Shown in pieces: positions 27,883-36,395 of a stretch of 42,530 nt of DNA (position 1 is the first letter of the stretch; every line of letters begins with the position of its first letter). Both the position numbers and the translations under genes were made by a program. Below the pieces are notes generated by a model. It was not told the DNA's origin. It did not search any database and saw nothing but the letters and a program-made list of their open reading frames with translations. Source of the stretch: Rufibacter sp. XAAS-G3-1 (GTDB lineage Bacteria > Bacteroidota > Bacteroidia > Cytophagales > Hymenobacteraceae); contig NZ_JABFAM010000026.1 in NCBI RefSeq assembly GCF_013623775.1, forward strand, positions 1-42,530, given 5' to 3'.

Positions 27883-29049
27883 TTAATTGGCCGAAACCAG
27901 GTTATCCTGCTCCACCATCAAATGAAGGTCTTCGTCTACTACTTCTTTCTTTCTGTCGGCTACCTCTAGGAAGGCGGCATATGCTTTGTCTAAGGAAGAT
28001 TTTTCCAGGGCATAACCCAACTTTTGCATGCGGTACGCCAGGGCGGCGCGGCCGGAGCGGGCGGTTAAGACAATGGAAGAATCCTCGGCACCAACTTCTT
28101 TGGGGTCAATGATCTCGTAGGTTTCGCGGTGCTTGATAACGCCGTCCTGGTGGATACCGCTGGAGTGCGCAAAAGCGTTGGCGCCCACAATGGCTTTGTT
28201 GGGCTGCACGTGCATGCGCATCATGTGCGAAACCAGGTGCGAGGTCTCGGTAAGCAGGCGGGTGTTCACGCTGGTGTCCAGGTTCAGGTACGGGTGCTGA
28301 CGGAGAATCATGACGACTTCCTCCAGGGCCGTGTTACCGGCACGCTCCCCTACCCCATTGATGGTACACTCAATCTGGCGCGCCCCGTTCACCACGCCCG
28401 CAATAGAGTTGGCGGTAGCCAAGCCCAGGTCATTGTGGCAGTGGGTGGAAAGCGTCACGTTTTGCACGCCGCGCACGTTTTCATACAGATATTTGATTTT
28501 TGCGCCGTATTCCTCGGGCAGGCAATAGCCGGTGGTGTCTGGGATGTTGAGCACGGTGGCCCCGGCCTTGATGGCGGCTTCGCACACGCGGGCCAGGAAC
28601 TCGTTATCGGTACGACCCGCATCCTCGGCATAGAATTCCACGTCTTCCACAAAGCTTTTGGCGTATTTCACGGCCCAGACGGCACGCTCAATCACATCGG
28701 CCTGGGTGGTGCGCAGCTTGAATTTCACGTGCGAATCTGACGTACCTATACCGGTATGGATGCGGGGATAACGGGCACCTTTCAAGGCCTCGGCGGCCAC
28801 CTTGATGTCGTTTTCCACGGCGCGGGAGAGTCCGCAGACGGTGGCTTCCTTGGTTTGCGCGGCAATGGCCTGGATGGCGGCAAAGTCGCCGGGGCTGGAA
28901 ACCGCGAAGCCTGCCTCAATCACGTTTACCCCCAGAAGCTCCAGTTGCCGTGCAATGACCAACTTCTCTTCCATGTTCAACTTGCACCCGGGTACTTGTT
29001 CCCCGTCGCGCAGCGTTGTATCAAATATTTGTATCTTCTGGGCTGACAT
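27883..29049 (-). CDS. leuA: 2-isopropylmalate synthase, short form lacking the regulatory domain
   Basis: The 388-residue enzyme condenses 2-oxoisovalerate with acetyl-CoA, the committed step to leucine. The HMGL-type TIM barrel shows D-T-T-L-R-D-G-E-Q (10-18), S-T-H-C-H-N-D-L-G and G-V-G-E-R-A-G-N, followed by the helical subdomains ending [16 protein letters not shown]. The protein stops there, where the ~510-residue enzymes continue into the leucine-binding LeuA dimer domain. Leucine feedback by the usual route is therefore not expected. It is first in the minus-strand leu-ilv cluster and divergent from the gene at 29197. Position with leuCDB supports leuA over homocitrate synthase. Confidence 0.92.
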   Translation of the reverse strand: MSAQKIQIFDTTLRDGEQVPGCKLNMEEKLVIARQLELLGVNVIEAGFAVSSPGDFAAIQAIAAQTKEATVCGLSRAVENDIKVAAEALKGARYPRIHTGIGTSDSHVKFKLRTTQADVIERAVWAVKYAKSFVEDVEFYAEDAGRTDNEFLARVCEAAIKAGATVLNIPDTTGYCLPEEYGAKIKYLYENVRGVQNVTLSTHCHNDLGLATANSIAGVVNGARQIECTINGVGERAGNTALEEVVMILRQHPYLNLDTSVNTRLLTETSHLVSHMMRMHVQPNKAIVGANAFAHSSGIHQDGVIKHRETYEIIDPKEVGAEDSSIVLTARSGRAALAYRMQKLGYALEKSSLDKAYAAFLEVADRKKEVVDEDLHLMVEQDNLVSAN

Positions 29050-29196
29050 CGTTTATTTGGCTACTTGTTCTGATGCAAAGAAGCGCGTACTACTACGGAA
29101 ACAAAAAATTATTTTTGCCTCTTCTACTATTTCCAAGGCCTCTATTTAATTATACATCATTCTGAAAATCAATATTTTAACATCCTTTCTCCTACA
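29050..29196. promoter_or_regulatory. Divergent promoter region: leuA and the 29197 gene
   Basis: This A/T-rich 147-base spacer must hold the start of the leu-ilv transcript. The plus strand has TATTTTTG at about 29111-29118, an exact TAnnTTTG match for the 29197 gene, but with no TTTG at the right distance upstream. The minus strand has TTTG elements about 20 bases apart near leuA. No leader peptide rich in Leu or T-box-like structure was seen. Confidence 0.35.
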
Positions 29197-30744
29197 ATGC
29201 CTAACCAGAATATTGACCCTATTTTTCAGTTGATAAAATCGTTGACGCCTTCAGAAAAGCGGCACTTCAGGCTGTTTACCAACCGAAGCGGCTCTAGTGA
29301 GGACTTGAAGTTTCTGCAGTTGTTTGATGCGCTAGACCAGTTGGAGACGTTGAATGAAACCCAGATTCTGAAGCAGGTGCCCAGCCTGAAGAAGGCGCAG
29401 TTGGCTAACCTGAAGAACAACCTGTACAAACACCTGCTTTCCAGCCTTCGGGCGTACCACGCCCCCCAAAACCTGGACATTCAACTGCATGAGCAGCTAG
29501 ACTACGCGCGGGTCTTATATAACAAGGGCTTCTACCAACAGAGCCTGAAAATGCTGGACAAGGTGAAGGTGACGGCGCTGGAATATGAGTTGCCGCACAT
29601 CGCACTTACGGCGCTGGACTTTGAGAAACTGATTGAAAGCCAATATATTACGCGCAGTCTGCAGGGCCGCGCCGAGGACTTAAGCCAGGAAGCCACCGCG
29701 CTCTCTTCGCACCTTTCCCAGATGCACCAACTCTCCAACGTGGCCTTGCGCCTCTACGGGCTGTACCTGAAAGTGGGCCTGGCCCGAAGCCAGGAGGACT
29801 ATCATTCGATTTCGGCCTTCTTTCAGGAAAACCTGCCCAAAATAGACATGCGGCGGGCTGGGTTTTATGAGAAACTGTATGACCACCAGGCGCACGTGTG
29901 GTATTACCTCATGATTCAGGATTTCAAGGCGTGTTACCGCTACGCGCAGAAGTGGGTGGATTTGTTTGACGAGTACCCGCACATGAAGGAGCGGCGGCCG
30001 GTGCTCTACATCAAAGGCATGCACAACCTGCTCAACTCGCTCTACAACCTCCTGTACTATTCTAAATTCACCCAGGTACTGCAGCAATTGGAGGCATACG
30101 CGGCAGATACCTCGCGGCGAACCAACCCCAACGTAGAAACGCTGCTGTTCCTTTACATTACCACCAATAAAATCAACGCCTACTTTCTGGAAGGCAAGTT
30201 CACCGAAGGCCTGCAGGTGATTCCGGGCGTGTTGAAGAACCTGGAAGGGTTTCAGGCGCAGTTAGACCCGCACCGCATGCTGGTGTTCTACTACAAAATT
30301 GCCAGCCTGTACTTTGGCTCCGGCGATTTCAAGAAAGCCATTGAGTACCTGAACAAGGTCATCCACCACCGCAACACCAGCCTGCGCGAGGATCTGCAGT
30401 GCTTCGCGCGTATCCTGAACCTGATTGCCCACTACGAGGCCGGTTACGATGACGACACCCTGGATTACCAGATCAGGACGGTGTACCATTTCCTGGGCAA
30501 GATGGACAACCAGCAGCAAATGCAGGTAGAGATTTTCAAGTTCCTGCGTACCGTGGGCAACATTGCGCCTTACCAGGTGAAGGAGGCCTTTATCACCCTC
30601 AAAGAAAAACTCATCGCCATTTCCCAGAACCCCTTTGAGCGACGGCCTTTCCTGTACTTGGATATCATCTCCTGGCTGGAAAGCAAGATTGAGAATGTGC
30701 CCGTGCAGGAGATCATGCGCCGGAAGAATGGCAGGTTGAAGTAG
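29197..30744 (+). CDS. Helical-repeat (TPR-like) cytosolic protein of unknown function
   Basis: The 515-residue product is all-helical by eye, rich in Leu, Tyr, Gln and Phe, with several segments of the TPR type (for example A-S-L-Y-F-G-S-G-D-F-K-K-A-I-E-Y-L-N-K-V around residue 370). There is no signal peptide or membrane segment. The N-terminus (I-F-Q-L-I-K-S-L-T-P-S-E-K-R-H-F-R-L-F) is, from memory, characteristic of a widespread Bacteroidota family without known role. It is divergent from leuA. A scaffold or adaptor role is only a guess. Confidence 0.8.
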   Translation: MPNQNIDPIFQLIKSLTPSEKRHFRLFTNRSGSSEDLKFLQLFDALDQLETLNETQILKQVPSLKKAQLANLKNNLYKHLLSSLRAYHAPQNLDIQLHEQLDYARVLYNKGFYQQSLKMLDKVKVTALEYELPHIALTALDFEKLIESQYITRSLQGRAEDLSQEATALSSHLSQMHQLSNVALRLYGLYLKVGLARSQEDYHSISAFFQENLPKIDMRRAGFYEKLYDHQAHVWYYLMIQDFKACYRYAQKWVDLFDEYPHMKERRPVLYIKGMHNLLNSLYNLLYYSKFTQVLQQLEAYAADTSRRTNPNVETLLFLYITTNKINAYFLEGKFTEGLQVIPGVLKNLEGFQAQLDPHRMLVFYYKIASLYFGSGDFKKAIEYLNKVIHHRNTSLREDLQCFARILNLIAHYEAGYDDDTLDYQIRTVYHFLGKMDNQQQMQVEIFKFLRTVGNIAPYQVKEAFITLKEKLIAISQNPFERRPFLYLDIISWLESKIENVPVQEIMRRKNGRLK

Positions 30745-31105
30745 GGAGGTGTTTTGGGGCTGTTTTTGGGAAAGTAGGCTTAAAGCGGAAATGGTTTTTT
30801 TTTTCTTGATGATTGGAAAAACTAAGTATTATATTGGGCTGTGTAGTTCCAGGTATCTGTCAATATTGGCAACAAACAGGAAGTTTCATGTTTGGGATAG
30901 TCCTGATAACCCGAATAACACCATTTAACTACTAGTTAGCAGAAAGCAAACCGACAAACCATAAAATTTAAGTATGACCAAATACTTAAATTTACTTAGA
31001 ATTGTTCACAAACTCAATGCGCACAACAAATGTGTTTACTCAATGCTGGAAATAGAAGATGTTCTTTGAAGGAGTACGTTACAAAGGGGTTTAAAATCTG
31101 AAAAC
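30745..31105. other. Spacer with palindrome and a 12-bp-arm hairpin
   Basis: It holds a dispersed palindrome at about 30751-30791 and a perfect hairpin AAATTTAAGTAT/ATACTTAAATTT with a 6-base loop (30964-30993). Composition turns strongly A/T-rich from about 30800, marking the edge of an accessory patch. No gene is seen. Confidence 0.5.
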
Positions 31106-31600
31106 ATGAATGATTCAACAAATATCTGTTTGTCTTGTGGACTCTGTTGTGAGGGTACCGTGATTGGTTTTGTACAGGTTGGCCGTGAAGAGTTGCCTTT
31201 ATTGAGAGATGTAATAGATATTGAGAATACAAATGGGGAGGGTTTCTTTCTTCAACCCTGCAAAAAATATTGTAATGGCTGCACTATTTATTCTAAAAGG
31301 CCGAAACAATGCGCCAAATTTGAATGCGGACTTTTAAAATCCCTCGAACAAAAGGAAGTTGATTTTGATTCGGCTATTGAAATAATCAATGTGGTTAAAC
31401 AAAAAAAGATTGACATTGAAAGAAAGTTAGCGCTACTACAAATTGAACTACAATCCCAATCATTTTACTTTCAAATGATTGAATTAAAAAAGTTATTGCA
31501 GAAAAACGAGTCTGAATTATCAATAACTCAAAACCATCTTGATTTAATATCAGACCTTAAGCAATTAGACAGTTTGCTGTCAAATAACTTTGGTGACTAA
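31106..31600 (+). CDS. YkgJ-type CxxCxxCC cluster protein
   Basis: The 164-residue product begins with C-L-S-C-G-L-C-C (Cys 8, 11, 14, 15), followed by further Cys at 52, 56, 59, 69 and 74. This is the pattern of the YkgJ family of putative zinc- or iron-binding cluster proteins. The C-terminal ~85 residues look like a coiled coil with many Lys, Glu and Gln. The gene is A/T-rich compared with the leu cluster, suggesting later acquisition, but it is not flanked by attC-like sites. The role is unknown. Confidence 0.75.
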   Translation: MNDSTNICLSCGLCCEGTVIGFVQVGREELPLLRDVIDIENTNGEGFFLQPCKKYCNGCTIYSKRPKQCAKFECGLLKSLEQKEVDFDSAIEIINVVKQKKIDIERKLALLQIELQSQSFYFQMIELKKLLQKNESELSITQNHLDLISDLKQLDSLLSNNFGD

Positions 31601-32390
31601 TATTTTAAATAAAAACCTGTTTAGAGTTTTCACTAATCGCCCTTTAAAGCAATTCCTCTGGTGCAAGTGTCTGATTATGCCACCATTCTTGGCTTGTTTT
31701 TATGAAAACAGGCCAAAAACAAGGGGTTTATTTATACACTGCCGCCAGCATCCGCTTGTAACCCGTTTCTAGGTTACTTTTATGAAAACAGGCATAAAAC
31801 TCTAAACAGTTTCTAAATGATTGTTAACAAACTAAGTTTCATAATATCACCTTTATTGATGACAGTTGAAAAACACGATATTAACAGCTATTAACACTGT
31901 ATAAAAACAATAGCCAAGACAACTGTAATTCAAAGCTTGCAGCCCACTTCAACTAGATTGTAACTAGACTGGAATAAAGCCTGCCACCTACTATTCCTAT
32001 AATTAACGTTAGATTTTCCAAAACAAATCTGGACAACATAGACATCGGCACCATACCTGTGGCTAGGAAATTCCTAGCCACAGGTATGGTGCCTAAAAAC
32101 CTAATCCAAATTCCCCCTTAACGCCCCTATTGCTTCTTTGCCTTTTAAGGCTGCTTTTCCTTTTTCACTGCCATTTCATTGTCGTCTAACACTTGGCCAA
32201 AATCTGGCATGTTGTTTTGGTTTCTGTCCAGAACGTTAAAAAAACCTTTATCCCAGGTGCCCAATAACTGCCTGTACAGGATTCTACAGGATTCTCACCG
32301 AAAGAGAGTTTGGTATATTGAGCCATAAACGGGTGGCAGCGGAATCATGACAACGTTCCGCACCATGCTACCCCTAGAAAACAAACTCTT
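31601..32390. other. 790-base gene-free spacer upstream of the pectin genes
   Basis: It contains dispersed palindromes at about 31685-31722 and 31766-31801, a 47-bp near-perfect palindrome at 32047-32093, and a two-unit tandem of TACAGGATTC near 32274-32295. A minus-strand stretch at 32145-32290 translates plausibly for ~45 codons but has no start. The promoter for the GH28 gene should lie in the last ~100 bases. Confidence 0.5.
32047..32093. repeat. Perfect 23-bp-arm palindrome
   Basis: GGCACCATACCTGTGG starts it and CCACAGGTATGGTGCC ends it. The arms are fully complementary over 23 bases around a single central A. No second copy was seen in this window. Confidence 0.85.
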
Positions 32391-33749
32391 ATGATGACAA
32401 AAAAATGCAGCCTCGCGCTGCTGCTCCTGCTTTCCCTCACACTGAATCTCAGGGCCCTTGCAAAGGAAGTATTCCCAGATGGAACCCCGATACCGGACTG
32501 GTTCCGGCAAAACAAACCCACCGATATCACCAAACTGGGCAAGCTGTACCATATTGCAGACTATAATGTCCAAAACGATAGTACTGTCCTCCAGACAACC
32601 CTTCTACAGGCGGTGATTGACAAAGCCCATGAGAACGGCGGCGGCGTGGTCATCATCCCCAAAGGGACGTTCCTGAGTGGTGCGCTGTTTTTCAAGAAGG
32701 GCACGCACTTGCATCTGGAAGAAGGCGGCAGGCTGAAAGGCAGTGATGATATCAGCAATTTCCCCCTGGTCATGACCCGTATGGAGGGGCAAACCCTGAA
32801 ATATTTTGCTGCGCTGGTGAATGCCGATGGCCTTGACGGATTTACCATCTCGGGCAAAGGAACCATTGACGGCAACGGGCTGCGCTACTGGAAATCATTC
32901 TGGCTACGGCGGCAATTCAATCCCAGCACCACCAACATGGATGAAATGCGACCCAGGCTGGTCTACATCTCCCACAGCAAGAATGTCCAGCTTTCAGGGG
33001 TAAGATTGGTGAACTCCCCTTTCTGGACAACTCACCTTTATAAATGCGAAAACGTAAAGCTTCTGGATCTGTACATCTACTCTCCCAAAGAACCAGTGAA
33101 AGCCCCAAGTTCTGATGCCGTGGACATAGACGCCTGTAAAAACGTCCTCATCAAAAACTGCTACATGTCGGTCAATGACGATGCCGTAGCGCTGAAAGGC
33201 GGGAAAGGGCCGCGCGCCGACAAAGATCCCAATAACGGGGGCAACCAAAACATCATCATCGAAGACTGTACCTACGGATTCTGCCACGGGGCCTTAACCT
33301 TCGGCAGCGAGTCTATCCATAACCGCAACATCATTTTGCGCCGGATCAAGATAAACCACGCCCAACGTTTGCTTTGGTTCAAGATGCGCCCTGACACCCC
33401 TCAGATTTACGAGCATGTGCTGGTAGAAGACATTGAAGGCCATGACATAGGCAACTTCATCTTCATACAGCCCTGGACTCAGTTCTTCGACCTCAAAGGC
33501 GAACAGGTAGCGGGGACATCCAACATCCGCAACATCACCATGCGCAACATAAAACTGGATTGCGATAACTTTTTCAACGTGGGGGCATCCAAGGAGATCA
33601 ATCCTGCAAAAGGCTTCGGTTATAAATTGTCTGACTTCAGGTTTGAAAACATTCATGTAACCGCGAAGAACCACCTGGAGATCAACACCTCCATCATAGA
33701 TAATTTCAAAGGGAAGAACGTAACCGTTAACAAGAAGAAACTTTTCTAA
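32391..33749 (+). CDS. Glycoside hydrolase family 28 (polygalacturonase-like), secreted
   Basis: The 452-residue product has a signal peptide (hydrophobic core L-A-L-L-L-L-L-S-L-T-L) and a right-handed parallel beta-helix. The GH28 catalytic region is seen as S-S-D-A-V-D-I-D (in place of N-T-D), V-N-D-D-A-V-A-L-K, G-A-L-T-F-G-S-E-S (in place of G-H-G) and R-L-L-W-F-K (in place of R-I-K). The acids are kept but flanking residues depart from classical polygalacturonases, so it may be an exo-acting or rhamnogalacturonan-specific variant. It is followed by its own terminator, then a PL11 gene on the same strand, which points to rhamnogalacturonan use. Confidence 0.85.
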   Translation: MMTKKCSLALLLLLSLTLNLRALAKEVFPDGTPIPDWFRQNKPTDITKLGKLYHIADYNVQNDSTVLQTTLLQAVIDKAHENGGGVVIIPKGTFLSGALFFKKGTHLHLEEGGRLKGSDDISNFPLVMTRMEGQTLKYFAALVNADGLDGFTISGKGTIDGNGLRYWKSFWLRRQFNPSTTNMDEMRPRLVYISHSKNVQLSGVRLVNSPFWTTHLYKCENVKLLDLYIYSPKEPVKAPSSDAVDIDACKNVLIKNCYMSVNDDAVALKGGKGPRADKDPNNGGNQNIIIEDCTYGFCHGALTFGSESIHNRNIILRRIKINHAQRLLWFKMRPDTPQIYEHVLVEDIEGHDIGNFIFIQPWTQFFDLKGEQVAGTSNIRNITMRNIKLDCDNFFNVGASKEINPAKGFGYKLSDFRFENIHVTAKNHLEINTSIIDNFKGKNVTVNKKKLF

Positions 33750-33773
33750 AACGATACTATCTCTTTAAATCAG

Positions 33774-33813
33774 CCGGCTGAAAGAAACATGCGTTCTTTT
33801 CAGCCGGTTTTTT
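33774..33813 (+). terminator. Terminator of the GH28 gene
   Basis: CCGGCTGAAAGAA pairs with TTCTTTTCAGCCGG around a short loop and is followed by TTTTTTG, 25 bases after the stop. Confidence 0.85.
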
Positions 33814-33920
33814 GATCTTCCTTTTTTGCCCTGGCCTCTCCCTAAGATTATTCCATGAAGTGCACAAGGTCAGCCGAAACGCTAAGCCCAATTCAAAGAT
33901 TGGTGCAGGATCTGGAGAAG

Positions 33921-33947
33921 TTCCTTGTAGCTGGAAGTTACAAGGAA
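33921..33947. repeat. Small hairpin upstream of the PL11 gene
   Basis: TTCCTTGTA and TACAAGGAA form a perfect 9-bp stem with a 9-base loop, about 65 bases before the PL11 start. It could be an operator or a leader structure. Confidence 0.5.
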
Positions 33948-34011
33948 TCTACCTCCGCCCTATTGCTACCACCTTCTGCGCTGAGTAAACCCTTATTTCT
34001 TAGCTAAGTTT

Positions 34012-35889
34012 ATGAGAAAACTACTTTTTTACCTGCTCTTTTTTTGCTCCACCGCCTCGGTTTACGGTCAGCGGGTCATGGAAAACCTAGACCGTGGGGT
34101 GGTAGCCGTTCGGCATACCCCTGATTCTGTTTTCATTAGCTGGCGTGTGCTGGCGACCGAGCCCGAAAACCTGCCTTTCAACCTCTACCGCACCACAGGT
34201 TCGGGGAAGCCGGTAAAGCTGAATGCGCAACCCCTAACCGGCGGCACCAATTTTATTGACACCAAAGCGGACGTGGCGCAAAAGACAGCCTACACCGTGA
34301 AAGCCCTTGTGAATGGCAAAGAAACCGCCGGAAGCAAACCTTTTGTTATCCCCGCCAACGCACCGGTAAGCCAGTACCTATCCATTCCGCTGAAGACGCC
34401 GGCCGGTTACAGACCGCACGACACATCGGTTGGCGACCTGGATGGTGACGGCGAATACGAGCTGGTGCTCCACCAGGTGGGCAAAGGATTGGACAACTCC
34501 TTCAATGGGTTTACTGACAAACCCATTCTACAAGCCTACAAGCTCAACGGCACCTTGCTTTGGACTATTGACCTGGGCCGCAACATCCGCGAAGGCGAAC
34601 ACTATACCCAATTTATAGTGATGGATCTGGACGGCGACGGGAAGGCTGAAGTGGCCATGAAAACCGCCGATGGCACCATAGATGGCCAAGGAAAAGTAAT
34701 TGGCGACTCCACAAAAGACTACCGCAGCAAAAAGCCCGCTACCCTGGGCAAAGTACTGGACGGGCCAGAGTTCTTTACCGTGTTTGATGGACAGACCGGA
34801 GCTGCGCTTGCCACTACGGACTACATCCCCTCCCGCTATCCTACTGATGGCTGGGGCGGCCCCGGCGGAAACGGGGGCAATGACAACAGCGGAAACCGGG
34901 TAGACCGCTTCCTGGCCTGTGCGGCCTACCTGGACGGTAAATTGCCGAGCGTGGTCATGTGCCGCGGGTATTATGGACGCACCGTGCTCGCCGCCTGGGA
35001 TTATAGAAACGGAAAACTAACCTCCCGCTGGGTATTTGACACCAAAGACGGTAAAAACCCTTTCTCCGGTCAAGGAAACCACAACCTGACGGTAGCTGAC
35101 GTGGATGAGGATGGGAAAGACGAAATTGTCTATGGCTCCATGGTAGTAGACGACAACGGAAAAGGACTATTTTCTACGGGTTTCCGCCATGGCGATGCCC
35201 TCCACGTGAGTGACCTTGACCTGGATCGGCCCGGACTGGAAGTGTTTGGCCCCCATGAAATTGAAGATCATGCAAAAGGCGACTCAGGCTATGTGAAAGA
35301 TGCCGGCCCCGGCGTGACCGTTTATAGTGCCCGTACCGGAGAAGTGTCCTTTAAAGGCGCCATTGACACCGATGTGGGGGCAGGAGTGGCAGAAAATATA
35401 GACCCAGATAATGCTGGCGCCGAAATGTGGTGGTCAGGCTCCGGGGGATTGCATTCCATGAAAGGAGCTAAAATTGGCCCTACCCCTACCGCCTCGTGGC
35501 TGATTTGGTGGGACGGTGATTTCACCCGTGAACTGATGGGCGGCGGCAGAATCAGTAAATACAAAGGCGGCACCATTTTCAGCGCCAGTGGGGCAAGAGG
35601 CAACGGAAGGGGAAATCCAAATCTGACAGCTGACCTCTTCGGCGACTGGCGGGAAGAGTTCATCCTCAGTGCAGGTACCAACGAACTCCGCATTTACACA
35701 ACCGTCCTTGCTACAAAGCACCGTCTCTATACCCTCATGCACGACCCTCAGTACCGGCTCAGTATCGCCTGGCAGAATGTTGCCTACAATCAGCCACCAC
35801 ATCTGGGTTTTTACCTTGGTGAGGATATGAAGAAAGCCCCCAAACCAAAGATTGTCCTGCCAAAGGGAGCTAACACTACTTACAAATAA
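34012..35889 (+). CDS. Rhamnogalacturonan lyase, polysaccharide lyase family 11
   Basis: The 625-residue product has a signal peptide (Y-L-L-F-F-C-S-T-A-S-V-Y-G), an N-terminal fibronectin-like domain (about 20-120) and a beta-propeller. Calcium-type loops repeat as D-L-D-G-D-G-E, D-L-D-G-D-G-K and D-V-D-E-D-G-K, as in the YesW/YesX lyases. P-H-D-T-S-V-G-D-L-D and R-Y-P-T-D-G-W-G are family-like motifs. It cleaves the rhamnose-galacturonate backbone of pectin by beta-elimination, outside the cytoplasm. With the GH28 gene upstream it forms a small pectin locus without a SusC/SusD pair of its own. Confidence 0.9.
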   Translation: MRKLLFYLLFFCSTASVYGQRVMENLDRGVVAVRHTPDSVFISWRVLATEPENLPFNLYRTTGSGKPVKLNAQPLTGGTNFIDTKADVAQKTAYTVKALVNGKETAGSKPFVIPANAPVSQYLSIPLKTPAGYRPHDTSVGDLDGDGEYELVLHQVGKGLDNSFNGFTDKPILQAYKLNGTLLWTIDLGRNIREGEHYTQFIVMDLDGDGKAEVAMKTADGTIDGQGKVIGDSTKDYRSKKPATLGKVLDGPEFFTVFDGQTGAALATTDYIPSRYPTDGWGGPGGNGGNDNSGNRVDRFLACAAYLDGKLPSVVMCRGYYGRTVLAAWDYRNGKLTSRWVFDTKDGKNPFSGQGNHNLTVADVDEDGKDEIVYGSMVVDDNGKGLFSTGFRHGDALHVSDLDLDRPGLEVFGPHEIEDHAKGDSGYVKDAGPGVTVYSARTGEVSFKGAIDTDVGAGVAENIDPDNAGAEMWWSGSGGLHSMKGAKIGPTPTASWLIWWDGDFTRELMGGGRISKYKGGTIFSASGARGNGRGNPNLTADLFGDWREEFILSAGTNELRIYTTVLATKHRLYTLMHDPQYRLSIAWQNVAYNQPPHLGFYLGEDMKKAPKPKIVLPKGANTTYK

Positions 35890-35893
35890 CAGA

Positions 35894-35925
35894 AGAGGCG
35901 CAGTTGTTGATTGCGCCTCTTTATA
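35894..35925 (+). terminator. Terminator of the PL11 gene
   Basis: AGAGGCGCA and TGCGCCTCT form a 9-bp stem with a 9-base loop, followed by TTATAG. It starts five bases after the stop. Confidence 0.75.
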
Positions 35926-36314
35926 GTAGCGCACCTTGCATTCTTTCTTATGGGGAGGTGCAAGCCCTTTATGTTATCATAGAATTCCCATCTGCGGTAT
36001 CTGTGCACTTTAGAAAAGCCAATCTCTCAATGGCGTTAACCGAGTTAATCCTAGGTGGGTGAAGCCAGTAAGGTAATTGTTTTACCACATCAGGTCATTC
36101 CCCACCGCAAACCACATCATGCGCCGGAAACACGCACGGCCTAAGCAGGAAAACGTTTTATGGCTGTTTTTGGAAATAGGAGCTGTAACCGGAATTAGAG
36201 GCTCTAGCTGTTGGTAAGGAATTTAGTTATAATTGATGTCTATATAGTATATTCGGCAGCCCAGTTACGGTTATCTGTCAAAAACGGGGGTAAACCGTAT
36301 GTTTGGAAGTAGTT
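35926..36314. other. Spacer upstream of the right attI-like site
   Basis: About 390 bases without a gene. One dispersed palindrome lies at about 36150-36190. Just before the attI-like site, CCGTATGTTT...GTAGTTATAG (36286-36318) is a degraded direct repeat of its core, like accessory integrase-binding repeats at known attI sites. No integrase gene or fragment is present. Confidence 0.5.
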
Positions 36315-36356
36315 ATAGTGCAGATAAGCGTATGTTTACGTATATACGGTAGTTAG
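36315..36356 (+). other. attI-like docking site heading the right array
   Basis: About 37 of 42 bases match the inverted site at 1822-1863. It ends at the GTTAGAG that starts the first cassette (junction G at 36352). The core holds the dyad GTATGTTTACGTATATAC, and a partial direct repeat lies upstream. It lacks the attC apex, so it is unlike the intercassette sites and suits an attI role. Confidence 0.6.
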
Positions 36357-36395
36357 AGCTAATTTTAAAAAATAAACATCAGCTAAAGCAAACAT

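Noticed and set aside
32145..32290. Minus-strand stretch of ~45 codons (L-L-G-T-W-D-K-G-F-F-N-V-L-D) that reads like protein
   Set aside because: No start codon in frame before an upstream stop and no match I can name. It may be a gene remnant, but support is too thin to list.
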